Assembly (NCBI GenBank): GCA_015058295.1
Contig: SVCP01000001.1
Span: 1 to 64,000, forward strand
Reading direction: 5' to 3'
Length of the DNA stretch: 64,000 nt
Source of the DNA: Anaerofustis stercorihominis
Lineage (GTDB): Bacteria > Bacillota > Clostridia > Eubacteriales > Anaerofustaceae
The notes beneath the pieces are model-generated. The model was not told where the DNA came from, made no database searches, and saw only the letters and a list, made by a program, of their open reading frames with translations. A program made the position numbers and the translations under genes. Positions 49,558 to 59,669 of this stretch are shown piece by piece; position 1 is the stretch's first letter; each line of letters starts with the position of its first letter.

Positions 49558-49992
49558 ATGAGTATTAAGCAAATATCTGTATTTTTGGAAAACAAACCGG
49601 GTTCCCTCTGCGCTATGACAGAAGTACTCGCAAAGCACAATGTTGACATGAGAGCTCTTTCCCTTGCTGAAACAAAGGATTTCGGCATTGCAAGAATTAT
49701 CGTTGACGATATTTTTGATGCGGCAGCAGTTCTTGCAGACGAAGGTTATGTTCACTCTGTAACACCTGTTCTCGGCGTATCTGTACCGGATGAGCCGGGA
49801 GGACTTCATAAAGTATTGAAGATCATCTCTGATGCAGGAATTAATGTAGAATATATGTACGCTTTCCTCGGCGGAAAAGAAGCTGAACATGCGTATATGA
49901 TTTTCCGTGTCGAAGATGATACAAAAGCAGCTGCAGCTCTCAGAACACAAGGAATTGTGACAGTAGATCAGGAAGAAATATCGAATCTTTAA
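49558..49992 (+). CDS. Tandem ACT domain protein
   Basis: SVFLENKPGSLCAMTEVLAKHNVDMRALSLAE...VPDEPGGLHKVLKIISDAGINVEYMYAF. Confidence 0.9.
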   Translation: MSIKQISVFLENKPGSLCAMTEVLAKHNVDMRALSLAETKDFGIARIIVDDIFDAAAVLADEGYVHSVTPVLGVSVPDEPGGLHKVLKIISDAGINVEYMYAFLGGKEAEHAYMIFRVEDDTKAAAALRTQGIVTVDQEEISNL

Positions 49993-50007
49993 ACATTTTG
50001 TTGTAGT

Positions 50008-50034
50008 AAAGGCAGTTTATACTGCCTTTTGTTT
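50008..50034 (+). terminator. Intrinsic terminator
   Basis: AAAGGCAGTttaTACTGCCTTTTGTTTTTT. Confidence 0.8.
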
Positions 50035-50138
50035 TTTGTTTGTAACAGGTATTTGTTTGTGTCAGTTCATATGGTATAATTAATATCATGCGAGCTGCAT
50101 TATCTTTAAGCTCGGTTAACAGTATGGGAGAAATTATA

Positions 50139-50849
50139 ATGACTATTACTGCAGTTTTATTTGATCTTGACGGCACACTTCTTCCTATGGACCAGAAAGC
50201 CTTTACTATGGATTATCTCGGAAGATTGTCCAAATATATGGTTCCTTACGGATACGATGCCCGAGAGCTTGCGAAGGCTGTGTGGGACGGAACAGGTTTT
50301 ATGATCAACAATGATGGGACAAAACGCAATGACGAAGTGTTCTGGGAAAGTTTCGAAGGCAAATTTGATGGCAGGTATAAAGATGACATGGAAATATTCG
50401 ATGAGTTCTACCGTACGGATTTTCAGAATGTTAAGCACACCTGCGGATTTGATCCGAAAGCCGCTGATACAGTCCGAAAGCTGAAAAAAGACGGATTTCG
50501 TGTGATTCTTGCTACGAATCCAATATTTCCGCCTCTGGCAACTGAGAGCCGCATAAAATGGGCAGGACTTCAGCCGGAAGACTTTGAACTGTATACCACA
50601 TACGAAAATTCATATTTCTGTAAACCGAATCAGGGTTATTATAAAGAGATTCTTGATAAATGTAATCTGAAGGCCGAAGAATGTATTATGGTGGGAAATG
50701 ATGTGTCCGATGATATGTCTGCGGTAAAACTCGGGATGAAAGTGTTTCTTCTTACAAAATATCTTATCAACAGATACGACGAAGATATTTCCGTATATCC
50801 AAACGGAGATTTTGATGATCTTATGAAGTATATATATGAAAACAAATAA
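50139..50849 (+). CDS. HAD family hydrolase
   Basis: AVLFDLDGTLLPMD, VILATNP, MVGNDVSDDMSAVKLGMK. Confidence 0.92.
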   Translation: MTITAVLFDLDGTLLPMDQKAFTMDYLGRLSKYMVPYGYDARELAKAVWDGTGFMINNDGTKRNDEVFWESFEGKFDGRYKDDMEIFDEFYRTDFQNVKHTCGFDPKAADTVRKLKKDGFRVILATNPIFPPLATESRIKWAGLQPEDFELYTTYENSYFCKPNQGYYKEILDKCNLKAEECIMVGNDVSDDMSAVKLGMKVFLLTKYLINRYDEDISVYPNGDFDDLMKYIYENK

Positions 50850-50852
50850 AAA

Positions 50853-50877
50853 AAGGCGAACACAGTTCGCCTTTTTA
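50853..50877. terminator. Hairpin terminator between convergent genes
   Basis: AAAAGGCGAAcacagTTCGCCTTTTT. Confidence 0.85.
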
Positions 50878-50888
50878 AGTATGCTCAA

Positions 50889-52484
50889 TTACTGAGCGAG
50901 GAGTTTTTTCATATCTTCTTCCACTGTTGAGATCGGTGCGATGTTGAATTTTTCAACGAGGAAGTTGAGTACGTTGGGGGATACGAATGCCGGAAGTGAC
51001 GGTCCGAGGAGGATGTCTTTGATTCCGAGGTAGAGCAGTGTGAGAAGGATACATACTGCTTTCTGTTCGTACCAGCTGAGTACCATTGAGAGCGGAAGGT
51101 CATTTACTCCGCATCCGAATGCTTCTGCGAGAGCTACAGCGATCTTGATTGCGCCGTAAGCATCGTTGCACTGTCCGATATCGAGGATTCTGGGGATTCC
51201 GCCGATGTTTCCGAGGTCAAGGTCGTTGAAGCGGTATTTGCCGCAAGCGAGTGTGAGAACGATCGTGTCTTCCGGTGTAGCCTGTACGAAGTCTCTGTAG
51301 TAGCTTCTGTCTGTTCTTGAGCCGTCGCATCCGCCTACAAGGAAGAAGTGTTTAACTGCGCCTGCTTTAACTGCATTGATAACTGTATCAGCGATTCCGA
51401 GTACTGCAGAATGTGAGAAGCCTGTCATCACTTTGTTTCCACCATTCATACCTGTGAAGTTCTGATCTTCAGCATATCCGCCAAGTTCGAGAGCTTTTTG
51501 AATAACCGGTGTGAAGTCTTTGTCATCTCCGATGTGTGTTACATCAGGGAATGATACGATAGATGTTGTGAATACTCTGTCTTTGTAGCTTGCTCTCGGT
51601 GGCATGAGGCAGTTTGTTGTCCAGAGAATCGGTGCCGGAAGGTTTTCAAATTCCTTCTGCTGATTCTGCCATGCTGTACCGAAGTTGCCTTTGAGATGCG
51701 GGTATTTTTTGAGTTCCGGATATGCGTGTGCCGGAAGCATTTCACCGTGTGTATAGATATTGATGCCTTTTCCTTCTGTCTGTTCGAGAAGTTTTTTGAG
51801 GTCATAGAGGTCGTGTCCTGTGATTACGATGAACGGACCTTTTTCAACTGTGAGGGATACTTCTGTCGGTACGGGATTGCCGTATGTTTCTGTATTAGCT
51901 TTGTCGAGAAGTTCCATACATTTGAGGTTTACTTCACCTACTTCGAGAACGATGGGAAGAAGCTCATCCATACCCCAGTCTTCGCCTACTGCGAAGAGAG
52001 CTTTATAAATGAAGTTGTTTACATCTTTGTCGTTGTAACCGAGAACAGCTGCGTGGTAAGCGTATGCAGCAACACCTCTTACGCCGAAGAGAATGAGTGA
52101 TTTGAGTGAGCGGATATCTTCATCTGCATTCCAGAGAAGATTCATATCATAATCTTCGCCTTTACCGCAGGGTTCTGTGCATACATTGCATGATTCTGCG
52201 ATTTTTTTCTTTGCATCATATACTTTTTCTGTAAGAGCAACGATTTCTTCATCGTTGAAGTTTACGTTTGTAAGTGTTGCAAAGAGTGCTTCCATTACGA
52301 GTTTATCAAGTTCAAGTGATTTTTCAAGTGTGTCTGTAGCTCTTGCAAGGCCGATGAGTGCACCTGTGAGTTTATCCTGTAAATTTGCAGTTTCCGCTGT
52401 TTTTCCGCATACACCTGCATTTCCGTCGCATCCTACGCAACCTTTTGTCTGTTCACACTGAAAGCAAAACATTTTCTTTTCCAT
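50889..52484 (-). CDS. hcp: Hybrid cluster protein (hydroxylamine reductase / NO reductase)
   Basis: MFCFQCEQTKGCVGCDGNAGVCGKTAET; CNVCTEPCGKG; LACGKYRF. Confidence 0.95.
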   Translation of the reverse strand: MEKKMFCFQCEQTKGCVGCDGNAGVCGKTAETANLQDKLTGALIGLARATDTLEKSLELDKLVMEALFATLTNVNFNDEEIVALTEKVYDAKKKIAESCNVCTEPCGKGEDYDMNLLWNADEDIRSLKSLILFGVRGVAAYAYHAAVLGYNDKDVNNFIYKALFAVGEDWGMDELLPIVLEVGEVNLKCMELLDKANTETYGNPVPTEVSLTVEKGPFIVITGHDLYDLKKLLEQTEGKGINIYTHGEMLPAHAYPELKKYPHLKGNFGTAWQNQQKEFENLPAPILWTTNCLMPPRASYKDRVFTTSIVSFPDVTHIGDDKDFTPVIQKALELGGYAEDQNFTGMNGGNKVMTGFSHSAVLGIADTVINAVKAGAVKHFFLVGGCDGSRTDRSYYRDFVQATPEDTIVLTLACGKYRFNDLDLGNIGGIPRILDIGQCNDAYGAIKIAVALAEAFGCGVNDLPLSMVLSWYEQKAVCILLTLLYLGIKDILLGPSLPAFVSPNVLNFLVEKFNIAPISTVEEDMKKLLAQ

Positions 52485-52537
52485 ATTGAGTCTCCTGTTC
52501 TTATATTTATTCGCTTTTAAATTTTTTATTGTTATTT

Positions 52538-53197
52538 TTAATAGTTTACGTCGTTGATTATTGCTCCCGAGGAGGAGATTGTCACTACTCTGAGGGGAAG
52601 TTCTTTTCCGGCGTTGTCAAGCGCCTTCTTTACTGTGTTTTCCATGCCTCCGCAACAGGGAACCTGCATTCTTGTTACGGTGACTGAAGTGATATTGTTT
52701 GCTCTGAAGATATTCGTGAGCTTTTCTGTATAATCCGTATCATCAAGCTTTGTGCACCCGATGAGCGTTACCTTATCCTTCATGAAATCATTGTGAAAGT
52801 TGCCGTATGCGAACGCTGTGCAGTCTGCAGCGATGAGAAGTTCACTGTCTTTAAGAAAATAAGCTTCCTCAGAGACGAGCTTTATCTGAACCGGGAAGTT
52901 TGTCAGCTTTGACGTTACTTTTACGTTTTCTTCCGTTTCCGATTTCTTTGTATGAGCTTTTTTCTTCATATTTTCTTTTACGGCCTCTTCGTCGTAAGCG
53001 AGGGCTTCTCTTTCCTCGAAGGATATTGCATCCATCGGGCAGGCCGGTAGGCAATCGCCAAGACCATCGCAGTAGTCGTCTCTGAGTAGTACTGCCTTAC
53101 CTTCTTCGAGACCGATTGCTCCTTCGTGGCAGGCATCCACACACAACCCGCAACCATTGCATTTGTTTTTATCTATTGTAATGATTTTTCTTATCAT
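52538..53197 (-). CDS. Ferredoxin-like 4Fe-4S protein associated with hcp
   Basis: CNGCGLCVDACHEGAI and CDGLGDCLPACPMDAI clusters; C-terminal VPCCGG. Confidence 0.9.
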   Translation of the reverse strand: MIRKIITIDKNKCNGCGLCVDACHEGAIGLEEGKAVLLRDDYCDGLGDCLPACPMDAISFEEREALAYDEEAVKENMKKKAHTKKSETEENVKVTSKLTNFPVQIKLVSEEAYFLKDSELLIAADCTAFAYGNFHNDFMKDKVTLIGCTKLDDTDYTEKLTNIFRANNITSVTVTRMQVPCCGGMENTVKKALDNAGKELPLRVVTISSSGAIINDVNY

Positions 53198-53273
53198 TTT
53201 ATTTACCTCCGTTTTTATTTTGAGGTTTCTTTTCTTTTGTGATTAGAGTATAATATATTACAGGCTGTAAGTC

Positions 53274-53289
53274 TGTTGGAAATCCAACA
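53274..53289. promoter_or_regulatory. Inverted repeat in the hcp/Crp-Fnr divergent region
   Basis: TGTTGG-AAAT-CCAACA, 12 nt upstream of the Crp/Fnr start. Confidence 0.6.
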
Positions 53290-53301
53290 AAGGAGAGTTT
53301 T

Positions 53302-53964
53302 ATGAAAAAATATTTCGAAGTTTTGACAAAATGTCCGTTGTTTGAAGGCATAGATACAAATATCCTCGGAGATGTGCTTGATTGTCTCGGTGTAGAAGTC
53401 AGAGCTGTGGAAAAAAATCAGGTGATACTTGAAGAAGGTGAGCCGGCAAATGATGTGGGGATTGTGCTTTCGGGAGCAGTACATATGATTCGTGATGACA
53501 TAAACGGTAACAGAAGCATTATCATGCATATTGAACCGTCAGAGCTTTTTGCAGAGACTTTTGCATGTGCCGGTGTTGAAGTGATGCCCTGTAGTATGAT
53601 AGCTGCAACAAAAGGAGAGGTTATGTTTATCAACTGTAAACGGATCCTCACAGTCTGCAACAATGCATGTGAGTTTCACAGCAGACTCATACAGAATCTT
53701 CTCAGGATAGTTGCGTCAAAGAATATGTCCTTCGATAAAAAAATAGATGTTACATCGCAGAGAAGTACAAAAGACAAGCTTATGACATACCTTCTTCATG
53801 AAGCGAAGAAAGCAGGAAGTGATGAGTTTACAATATCATATGACAGGCAGACTCTCGCGGATTATCTCGGTGTTGAGAGAAGCGCAATGAGTGCTGAACT
53901 GAGCAAGCTTAAAAGTGAGGGGCTTATAGATTACAATAAAAACTGGTTCAAAATGCTTGTCTGA
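53302..53964 (+). CDS. Crp/Fnr family transcriptional regulator (HcpR-like by position)
   Basis: cNMP-like domain VILEEGEPANDVGIVLSGAVHMIRDD; HTH DRQTLADYLGVERSAMSAELSKL. Confidence 0.9.
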   Translation: MKKYFEVLTKCPLFEGIDTNILGDVLDCLGVEVRAVEKNQVILEEGEPANDVGIVLSGAVHMIRDDINGNRSIIMHIEPSELFAETFACAGVEVMPCSMIAATKGEVMFINCKRILTVCNNACEFHSRLIQNLLRIVASKNMSFDKKIDVTSQRSTKDKLMTYLLHEAKKAGSDEFTISYDRQTLADYLGVERSAMSAELSKLKSEGLIDYNKNWFKMLV

Positions 53965-54153
53965 ATCGTCATATACAGGATTGTTTTTGTTGCGTCGTCG
54001 GTCACTTACGGGAGAGTAAGCTCCCTCCGCCGCATCAAAATCCGCACCCGTCTATGAGCAATTCATACTGCGCATTAACGTTATTATAATTAGTTTAAGT
54101 GAGCCGCTGGAAAGCGGCTCTTTGTTATTTCATCTGTAATGCTTGTCTGAATC
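53952..54153. repeat. 16-bp perfect direct repeat flanking 170 bp
   Basis: AATGCTTGTCTGAATC at 53952-53967 and 54138-54153. Confidence 0.85.
54101..54125 (+). terminator. Intrinsic terminator-like hairpin
   Basis: GAGCCGCTggaaAGCGGCTCTTTGTT. Confidence 0.7.
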
Positions 54154-54162
54154 CTTTTATTT

Positions 54163-54280
54163 TGGGGTGGTGGTATTTTTATACCATCACTTGTTTATTT
54201 GTGCAATAAACAAAACTATCTGTTCCCACCTACCGCCTTTTGCGACATGCAGTGTCGCGACAAGAGGGTGGGTGGGGCTG
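54163..54280. other. Cluster of three strong hairpins in ORF-free DNA
   Basis: GTGGTGGTAT/ATACCATCAC; TTGTTTATT-tgtgc-AATAAACAA; CCCACCTACC[...GCGACA-tgcag-TGTCGC...]GGTGGGTGGG. Confidence 0.7.
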
Positions 54281-54400
54281 TGGAGATAAGAAAACTTTTG
54301 GAAAATACGAAATGTATGCAAATGGTATCGCAATATCCCGTACAGCCGCTGTAATCATTACTGAAACGGCAATCTGTACCGGCACACTATGCGAAAACAT

Positions 54401-54428
54401 AAAAAAAGAGCACCTGTTAGGTGCCCTT
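54401..54428 (-). terminator. groEL terminator
   Basis: AAAAAAAGAGCACCTgttAGGTGC (minus-strand U-run). Confidence 0.8.
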
Positions 54429-54443
54429 TGTGGATATTTCAGA

Positions 54444-56078
<1,635 letters not shown>

Positions 56079-56087
56079 TTATGTTAA

Positions 56088-56375
56088 TTATTTAATGATA
56101 GCGAGAATATCAGCTTCTCTTACGATGAGATAGCTTTCTCCGCCTGCTGTAATTTCTTTTCCTGCGAAATCAGCGTAGATTACTGTGTCGCCGACTTTTA
56201 CTGTCATGGGGATAAGTGTGCCGTTTGCGCTTACTGCACCGGGACCTACAGCAACTACTGTTGCTTCCGGAGATTTTTCCTGTGATGTTTCCGGCATGAA
56301 AAGTCCGCTCTGTGTTTTTGTTTCCGTAAGCTTTGTTTTAAGCACTACTCTGTCTGCTAATGGCTGTAAATTCAT
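56088..56375 (-). CDS. groS: Co-chaperonin GroES
   Basis: MNLQPLADRVVLKTKLTETKTQSGLFMPETSQEKSPEATVVAVGPG. Confidence 0.96.
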   Translation of the reverse strand: MNLQPLADRVVLKTKLTETKTQSGLFMPETSQEKSPEATVVAVGPGAVSANGTLIPMTVKVGDTVIYADFAGKEITAGGESYLIVREADILAIIK

Positions 56376-56427
56376 ATTTAGCCTCCTGTGTGTCATTAAT
56401 ATTTATTATATGATATTTTTCTCGTTT

Positions 56428-56454
56428 TTAGCACTCGTCTCTTTTGAGTGCTAA
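56428..56454 (-). promoter_or_regulatory. CIRCE element (HrcA operator)
   Basis: Perfect TTAGCACTC-N9-GAGTGCTAA upstream of groS. Confidence 0.97.
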
Positions 56455-56717
56455 TAGTATTGTAGCATATTTTCACATTTTGTCAAGCAATAGCGGTGTA
56501 TTTAATCAAAATTTAATCAAATTGTCAAATTTATAATAAATCTTAATCGTAAAAGTGGCTTATAAATTGTCAGAAATATTAGAAAATAATTAATTGATGA
56601 TAAAATTGTGAAAATTTATCATTCCGGTGTTTGAAATCATATATTATTGTGGTAAAATAATTACATTGTGTTTCAGTCAATAAATTACTTATTTTATACA
56701 GGAGAAATAAAAATAAA

Positions 56718-57248
56718 ATGATGCGTGCAACAACGATCCTTGCCGTAAAGAAAGACGGCAAAATAGCTATCGGTGGTGACGGGCAGGTAACTCTCGGAGA
56801 AGCCACTGTTATGAAGCACTCAGCGCAGAAAGTAAAAACCCTCTACGGCGGTAAAGTAGCCGTTGGTTTTGCCGGAAGTGTTGCAGATGCTTTTTCACTG
56901 AGTGAACAGTTTGAAGGTAAACTCGAGCAATACGGGGGAAATCTTCAGAGAAGTGCCATAGAACTGGCTAAACAGTGGAGAGGCGACAGTATAATGCGCA
57001 AACTTGATGCAATGCTTATTGCCTGCGACAGCGAAAGTATACTTATCATATCCGGTACAGGCGAGGTTATTGAGCCTGATGATGGTGTAGCATCCGTGGG
57101 ATCCGGATCAATGTATGCCATGGCTGCAGCAAGAGCACTTTCACGCCATACGGATATGTCTGCGGAAGAGATTGTTAAAAATTCCATGAAGATCGCTTCC
57201 GAGATCTGCGTTTATACAAATGACAACATCAAAGTCATTACATTATAG
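56718..57248 (+). CDS. hslV: HslV/ClpQ ATP-dependent protease subunit
   Basis: [52 protein letters not shown]. Confidence 0.96.
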   Translation: MMRATTILAVKKDGKIAIGGDGQVTLGEATVMKHSAQKVKTLYGGKVAVGFAGSVADAFSLSEQFEGKLEQYGGNLQRSAIELAKQWRGDSIMRKLDAMLIACDSESILIISGTGEVIEPDDGVASVGSGSMYAMAAARALSRHTDMSAEEIVKNSMKIASEICVYTNDNIKVITL

Positions 57249-57256
57249 GAGGCAGC

Positions 57257-58672
57257 ATGATAGATCTTATTCCTTCAAAAATAGTCAAAGAGCTTGATAA
57301 GTATATTATCGGTCAGACGGAAGCCAAAAAGAGTGTGGCTATTGCCCTGCGTAACCGCTACCGCAGAAAACAGCTTTCGGAAGAAATGCGTGATGAGATT
57401 ACGCCGAAGAACATTATCATGATGGGTCCTACCGGTGTCGGTAAAACAGAAATCGCAAGAAGACTTGCGAAACTCGTTGATGCTCCGTTTGTAAAAGTCG
57501 AAGCTACGAAATTTACGGAAGTAGGCTATGTCGGCAGAGATGTTGAATCAATGATCAGGGATCTTGTCATCACTTCTATAAGAATGGTAAGACAGAGAGA
57601 AGTAGACAAGGTCAGCGAAAAAGCAAAAGAGCTTGTTGATGAAAGACTTCTTGATGCCATTGCTCCTCTCAAAAAGAAAGAAGAACGCAGAGAACGTTCA
57701 CCTTACGAAATGATGTTTGGTTCAGTGAATGGCAAGCCTGTTCAGGATGAGCCTATGAGCAGTGAAAAGTATGAAGAACTCTCATCAAGAAGAGACAAAC
57801 TTCGCGAAGAGCTCCTTGCAGGTCATCTTGAAGATTATATGATAGAGATCCTCGTTGACGAAAATCAGTCTATACCTATCGGCTCAATCGGCAACGGCGG
57901 AGATGCTGATGAAATAAATATGAATATCGGAGGAATGCTCGGAGGACTTTTCCCTGCGAAAAAGAAAAAGAGAAGAACGACAGTCTCTCATGCCAGACAG
58001 ATATTCATGAACGAGGAAAGTTCACGTCTCATCGATGAAGATGCAATCGTTGAAGAAGGACTTCGCCTTGCTGAAAACGAAGGAATAATATTCCTCGATG
58101 AAATAGACAAGATCGCTTCAAGTTCATATAAAGGCTCAGGACCGGAAGTCAGCAGGGAAGGTGTTCAGAGAGATATTCTCCCAATCGTGGAAGGATGTAC
58201 GGTAAACACAAAATACGGTTCTGTAAAGACAGATTATATTCTGTTTATCGGTGCAGGTGCATTCCATACTGCAAAAGTATCCGATCTTATTCCGGAACTT
58301 CAGGGACGTTTCCCAATAAAGGTCCAGCTTAACAACCTTACGGAAGAAGATTTCAGAAATATCCTCACACAGCCGCAGAATGCCATTATCAAACAGTATA
58401 CGGAACTTATCAGAACAGAAGGTGTAGAGCTTATATTTGAGGAAGAAGCACTTAACTATCTCGCGAAAATGGCATATCTTGAAAATGAAACGAAGGAAAA
58501 CATCGGCGCAAGACGTCTGTTTACTGTAATTGAGAAACTTCTCGAGGAAATTTCCTTCTATGCTCCGGAATATGACTGCGAAGAATTTGTTATTACGAAA
58601 GAATATGTACAGAGCAGATTCAAGGCTGAAGAGGAAGAATTTATTAACGATACAGGCAAATATATTTTATAA
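57257..58672 (+). CDS. hslU: HslU/ClpY ATPase subunit
   Basis: IVKELDKYIIGQTEAKKSVAIALRNRYRR, MMGPTGVGKTEIARRLAKL. Confidence 0.97.
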   Translation: MIDLIPSKIVKELDKYIIGQTEAKKSVAIALRNRYRRKQLSEEMRDEITPKNIIMMGPTGVGKTEIARRLAKLVDAPFVKVEATKFTEVGYVGRDVESMIRDLVITSIRMVRQREVDKVSEKAKELVDERLLDAIAPLKKKEERRERSPYEMMFGSVNGKPVQDEPMSSEKYEELSSRRDKLREELLAGHLEDYMIEILVDENQSIPIGSIGNGGDADEINMNIGGMLGGLFPAKKKKRRTTVSHARQIFMNEESSRLIDEDAIVEEGLRLAENEGIIFLDEIDKIASSSYKGSGPEVSREGVQRDILPIVEGCTVNTKYGSVKTDYILFIGAGAFHTAKVSDLIPELQGRFPIKVQLNNLTEEDFRNILTQPQNAIIKQYTELIRTEGVELIFEEEALNYLAKMAYLENETKENIGARRLFTVIEKLLEEISFYAPEYDCEEFVITKEYVQSRFKAEEEEFINDTGKYIL

Positions 58673-58698
58673 TTTTGTGAATTAAAAGGAGTCTCTAA

Positions 58699-59472
58699 AT
58701 GCAAGAATTATTAATCAAAATTCGTAAACTCAACGAAATTCTGAAACGCTCGGCAATCGAAGATGTGTCATTCAAGCAGTTGTCAAAGGAGATCAGCGAT
58801 ATTCTCGATCTTAACTGCTATGTTGTGGATATTGTCGGAAATATCCTCGCATACGAAACAAGTACGAAATATGACTGCAAGATCAACAATGATAATCTTG
58901 AAAGCGTTACATCATTTGACGATGAATTCAACTCACAGCTTATGTCATGCACAGATACAGAACCTAATATGTATTTGAAGAATCCGAAATGCACATACGG
59001 TGACAAAGGTGACTGTATTTTTACAGACAGATACCTTACTGTAATTCCTATCTTTGGTCTTGGCAAAAGACTCGGAAGCTTCGTTCTGTGTAAGTATGGC
59101 GAAGAATTCTCGATGGATGACATTATTATGTGTGAGTATGCTTCGGCAATCATAGCAATGGAAATGCTCAAGAACGAAGAAGAAAACTACAAGAATTCCA
59201 TCGCACAGAAAACAACGGTAAAAATGGCATTCTCCACACTTTCTTATTCTGAACTTTCTGCAGTGAAACTCATTATCAAAGAGCTCGACGGAGAAGAAGG
59301 GCATATTGTTGCAAGCGTAATAGCGGAAGAGGTGGGAATTACACGCTCCGTTATTTCAAACGCACTCAGAAAGCTTGAAAGTGCAGGCGTTATCCAGACG
59401 CGCTCACTGGGTATGAAGGGAACGTATATCAAGATAATCAATCCCTTTGTTACGGAAGAAATCAACAACTGA
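58699..59472 (+). CDS. codY: GTP-sensing pleiotropic regulator CodY
   Basis: C-terminal HTH ASVIAEEVGITRSVISNALRKLESAGVIQTRSLGMKGTYIKI; located after hslVU as in Bacillus. Confidence 0.95.
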   Translation: MQELLIKIRKLNEILKRSAIEDVSFKQLSKEISDILDLNCYVVDIVGNILAYETSTKYDCKINNDNLESVTSFDDEFNSQLMSCTDTEPNMYLKNPKCTYGDKGDCIFTDRYLTVIPIFGLGKRLGSFVLCKYGEEFSMDDIIMCEYASAIIAMEMLKNEEENYKNSIAQKTTVKMAFSTLSYSELSAVKLIIKELDGEEGHIVASVIAEEVGITRSVISNALRKLESAGVIQTRSLGMKGTYIKIINPFVTEEINN

Positions 59473-59482
59473 TAATAAATGT

Positions 59483-59520
59483 TATGCTCCATATGCTCCC
59501 TAAACATATGGAGCATTTAA
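59483..59520 (+). terminator. Hairpin terminator after codY
   Basis: ATGCTCCATATGctccctaaaCATATGGAGCATTT. Confidence 0.75.
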
Positions 59521-59669
59521 AAAATGCAAAAAAGTACGAATTCTATGCAAAATATTGTATATTTTTAGTGAAAAAAATTGTGTTTGGGTGTATAATATCA
59601 GGTAGTGCTTTTTCTGAAGAACACAGCACCGTAAAAGATAATTCGTTATAAAGAGTAAGAGGTACTTTT

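Noticed and set aside
56718-57248. HslV N-terminal extension MMRA before the TT catalytic residue as a novelty
   Set aside because: Short N-terminal extensions before the catalytic residue are known in Firmicute HslV/CodW; not unusual enough.
59591-59669. Possible T-box leader upstream of leuS
   Set aside because: Only ~80 nt leader, a GGTAGTGCT/AGCACC hairpin but no T-box sequence (AGGGTGGNACCGCG) or antiterminator.
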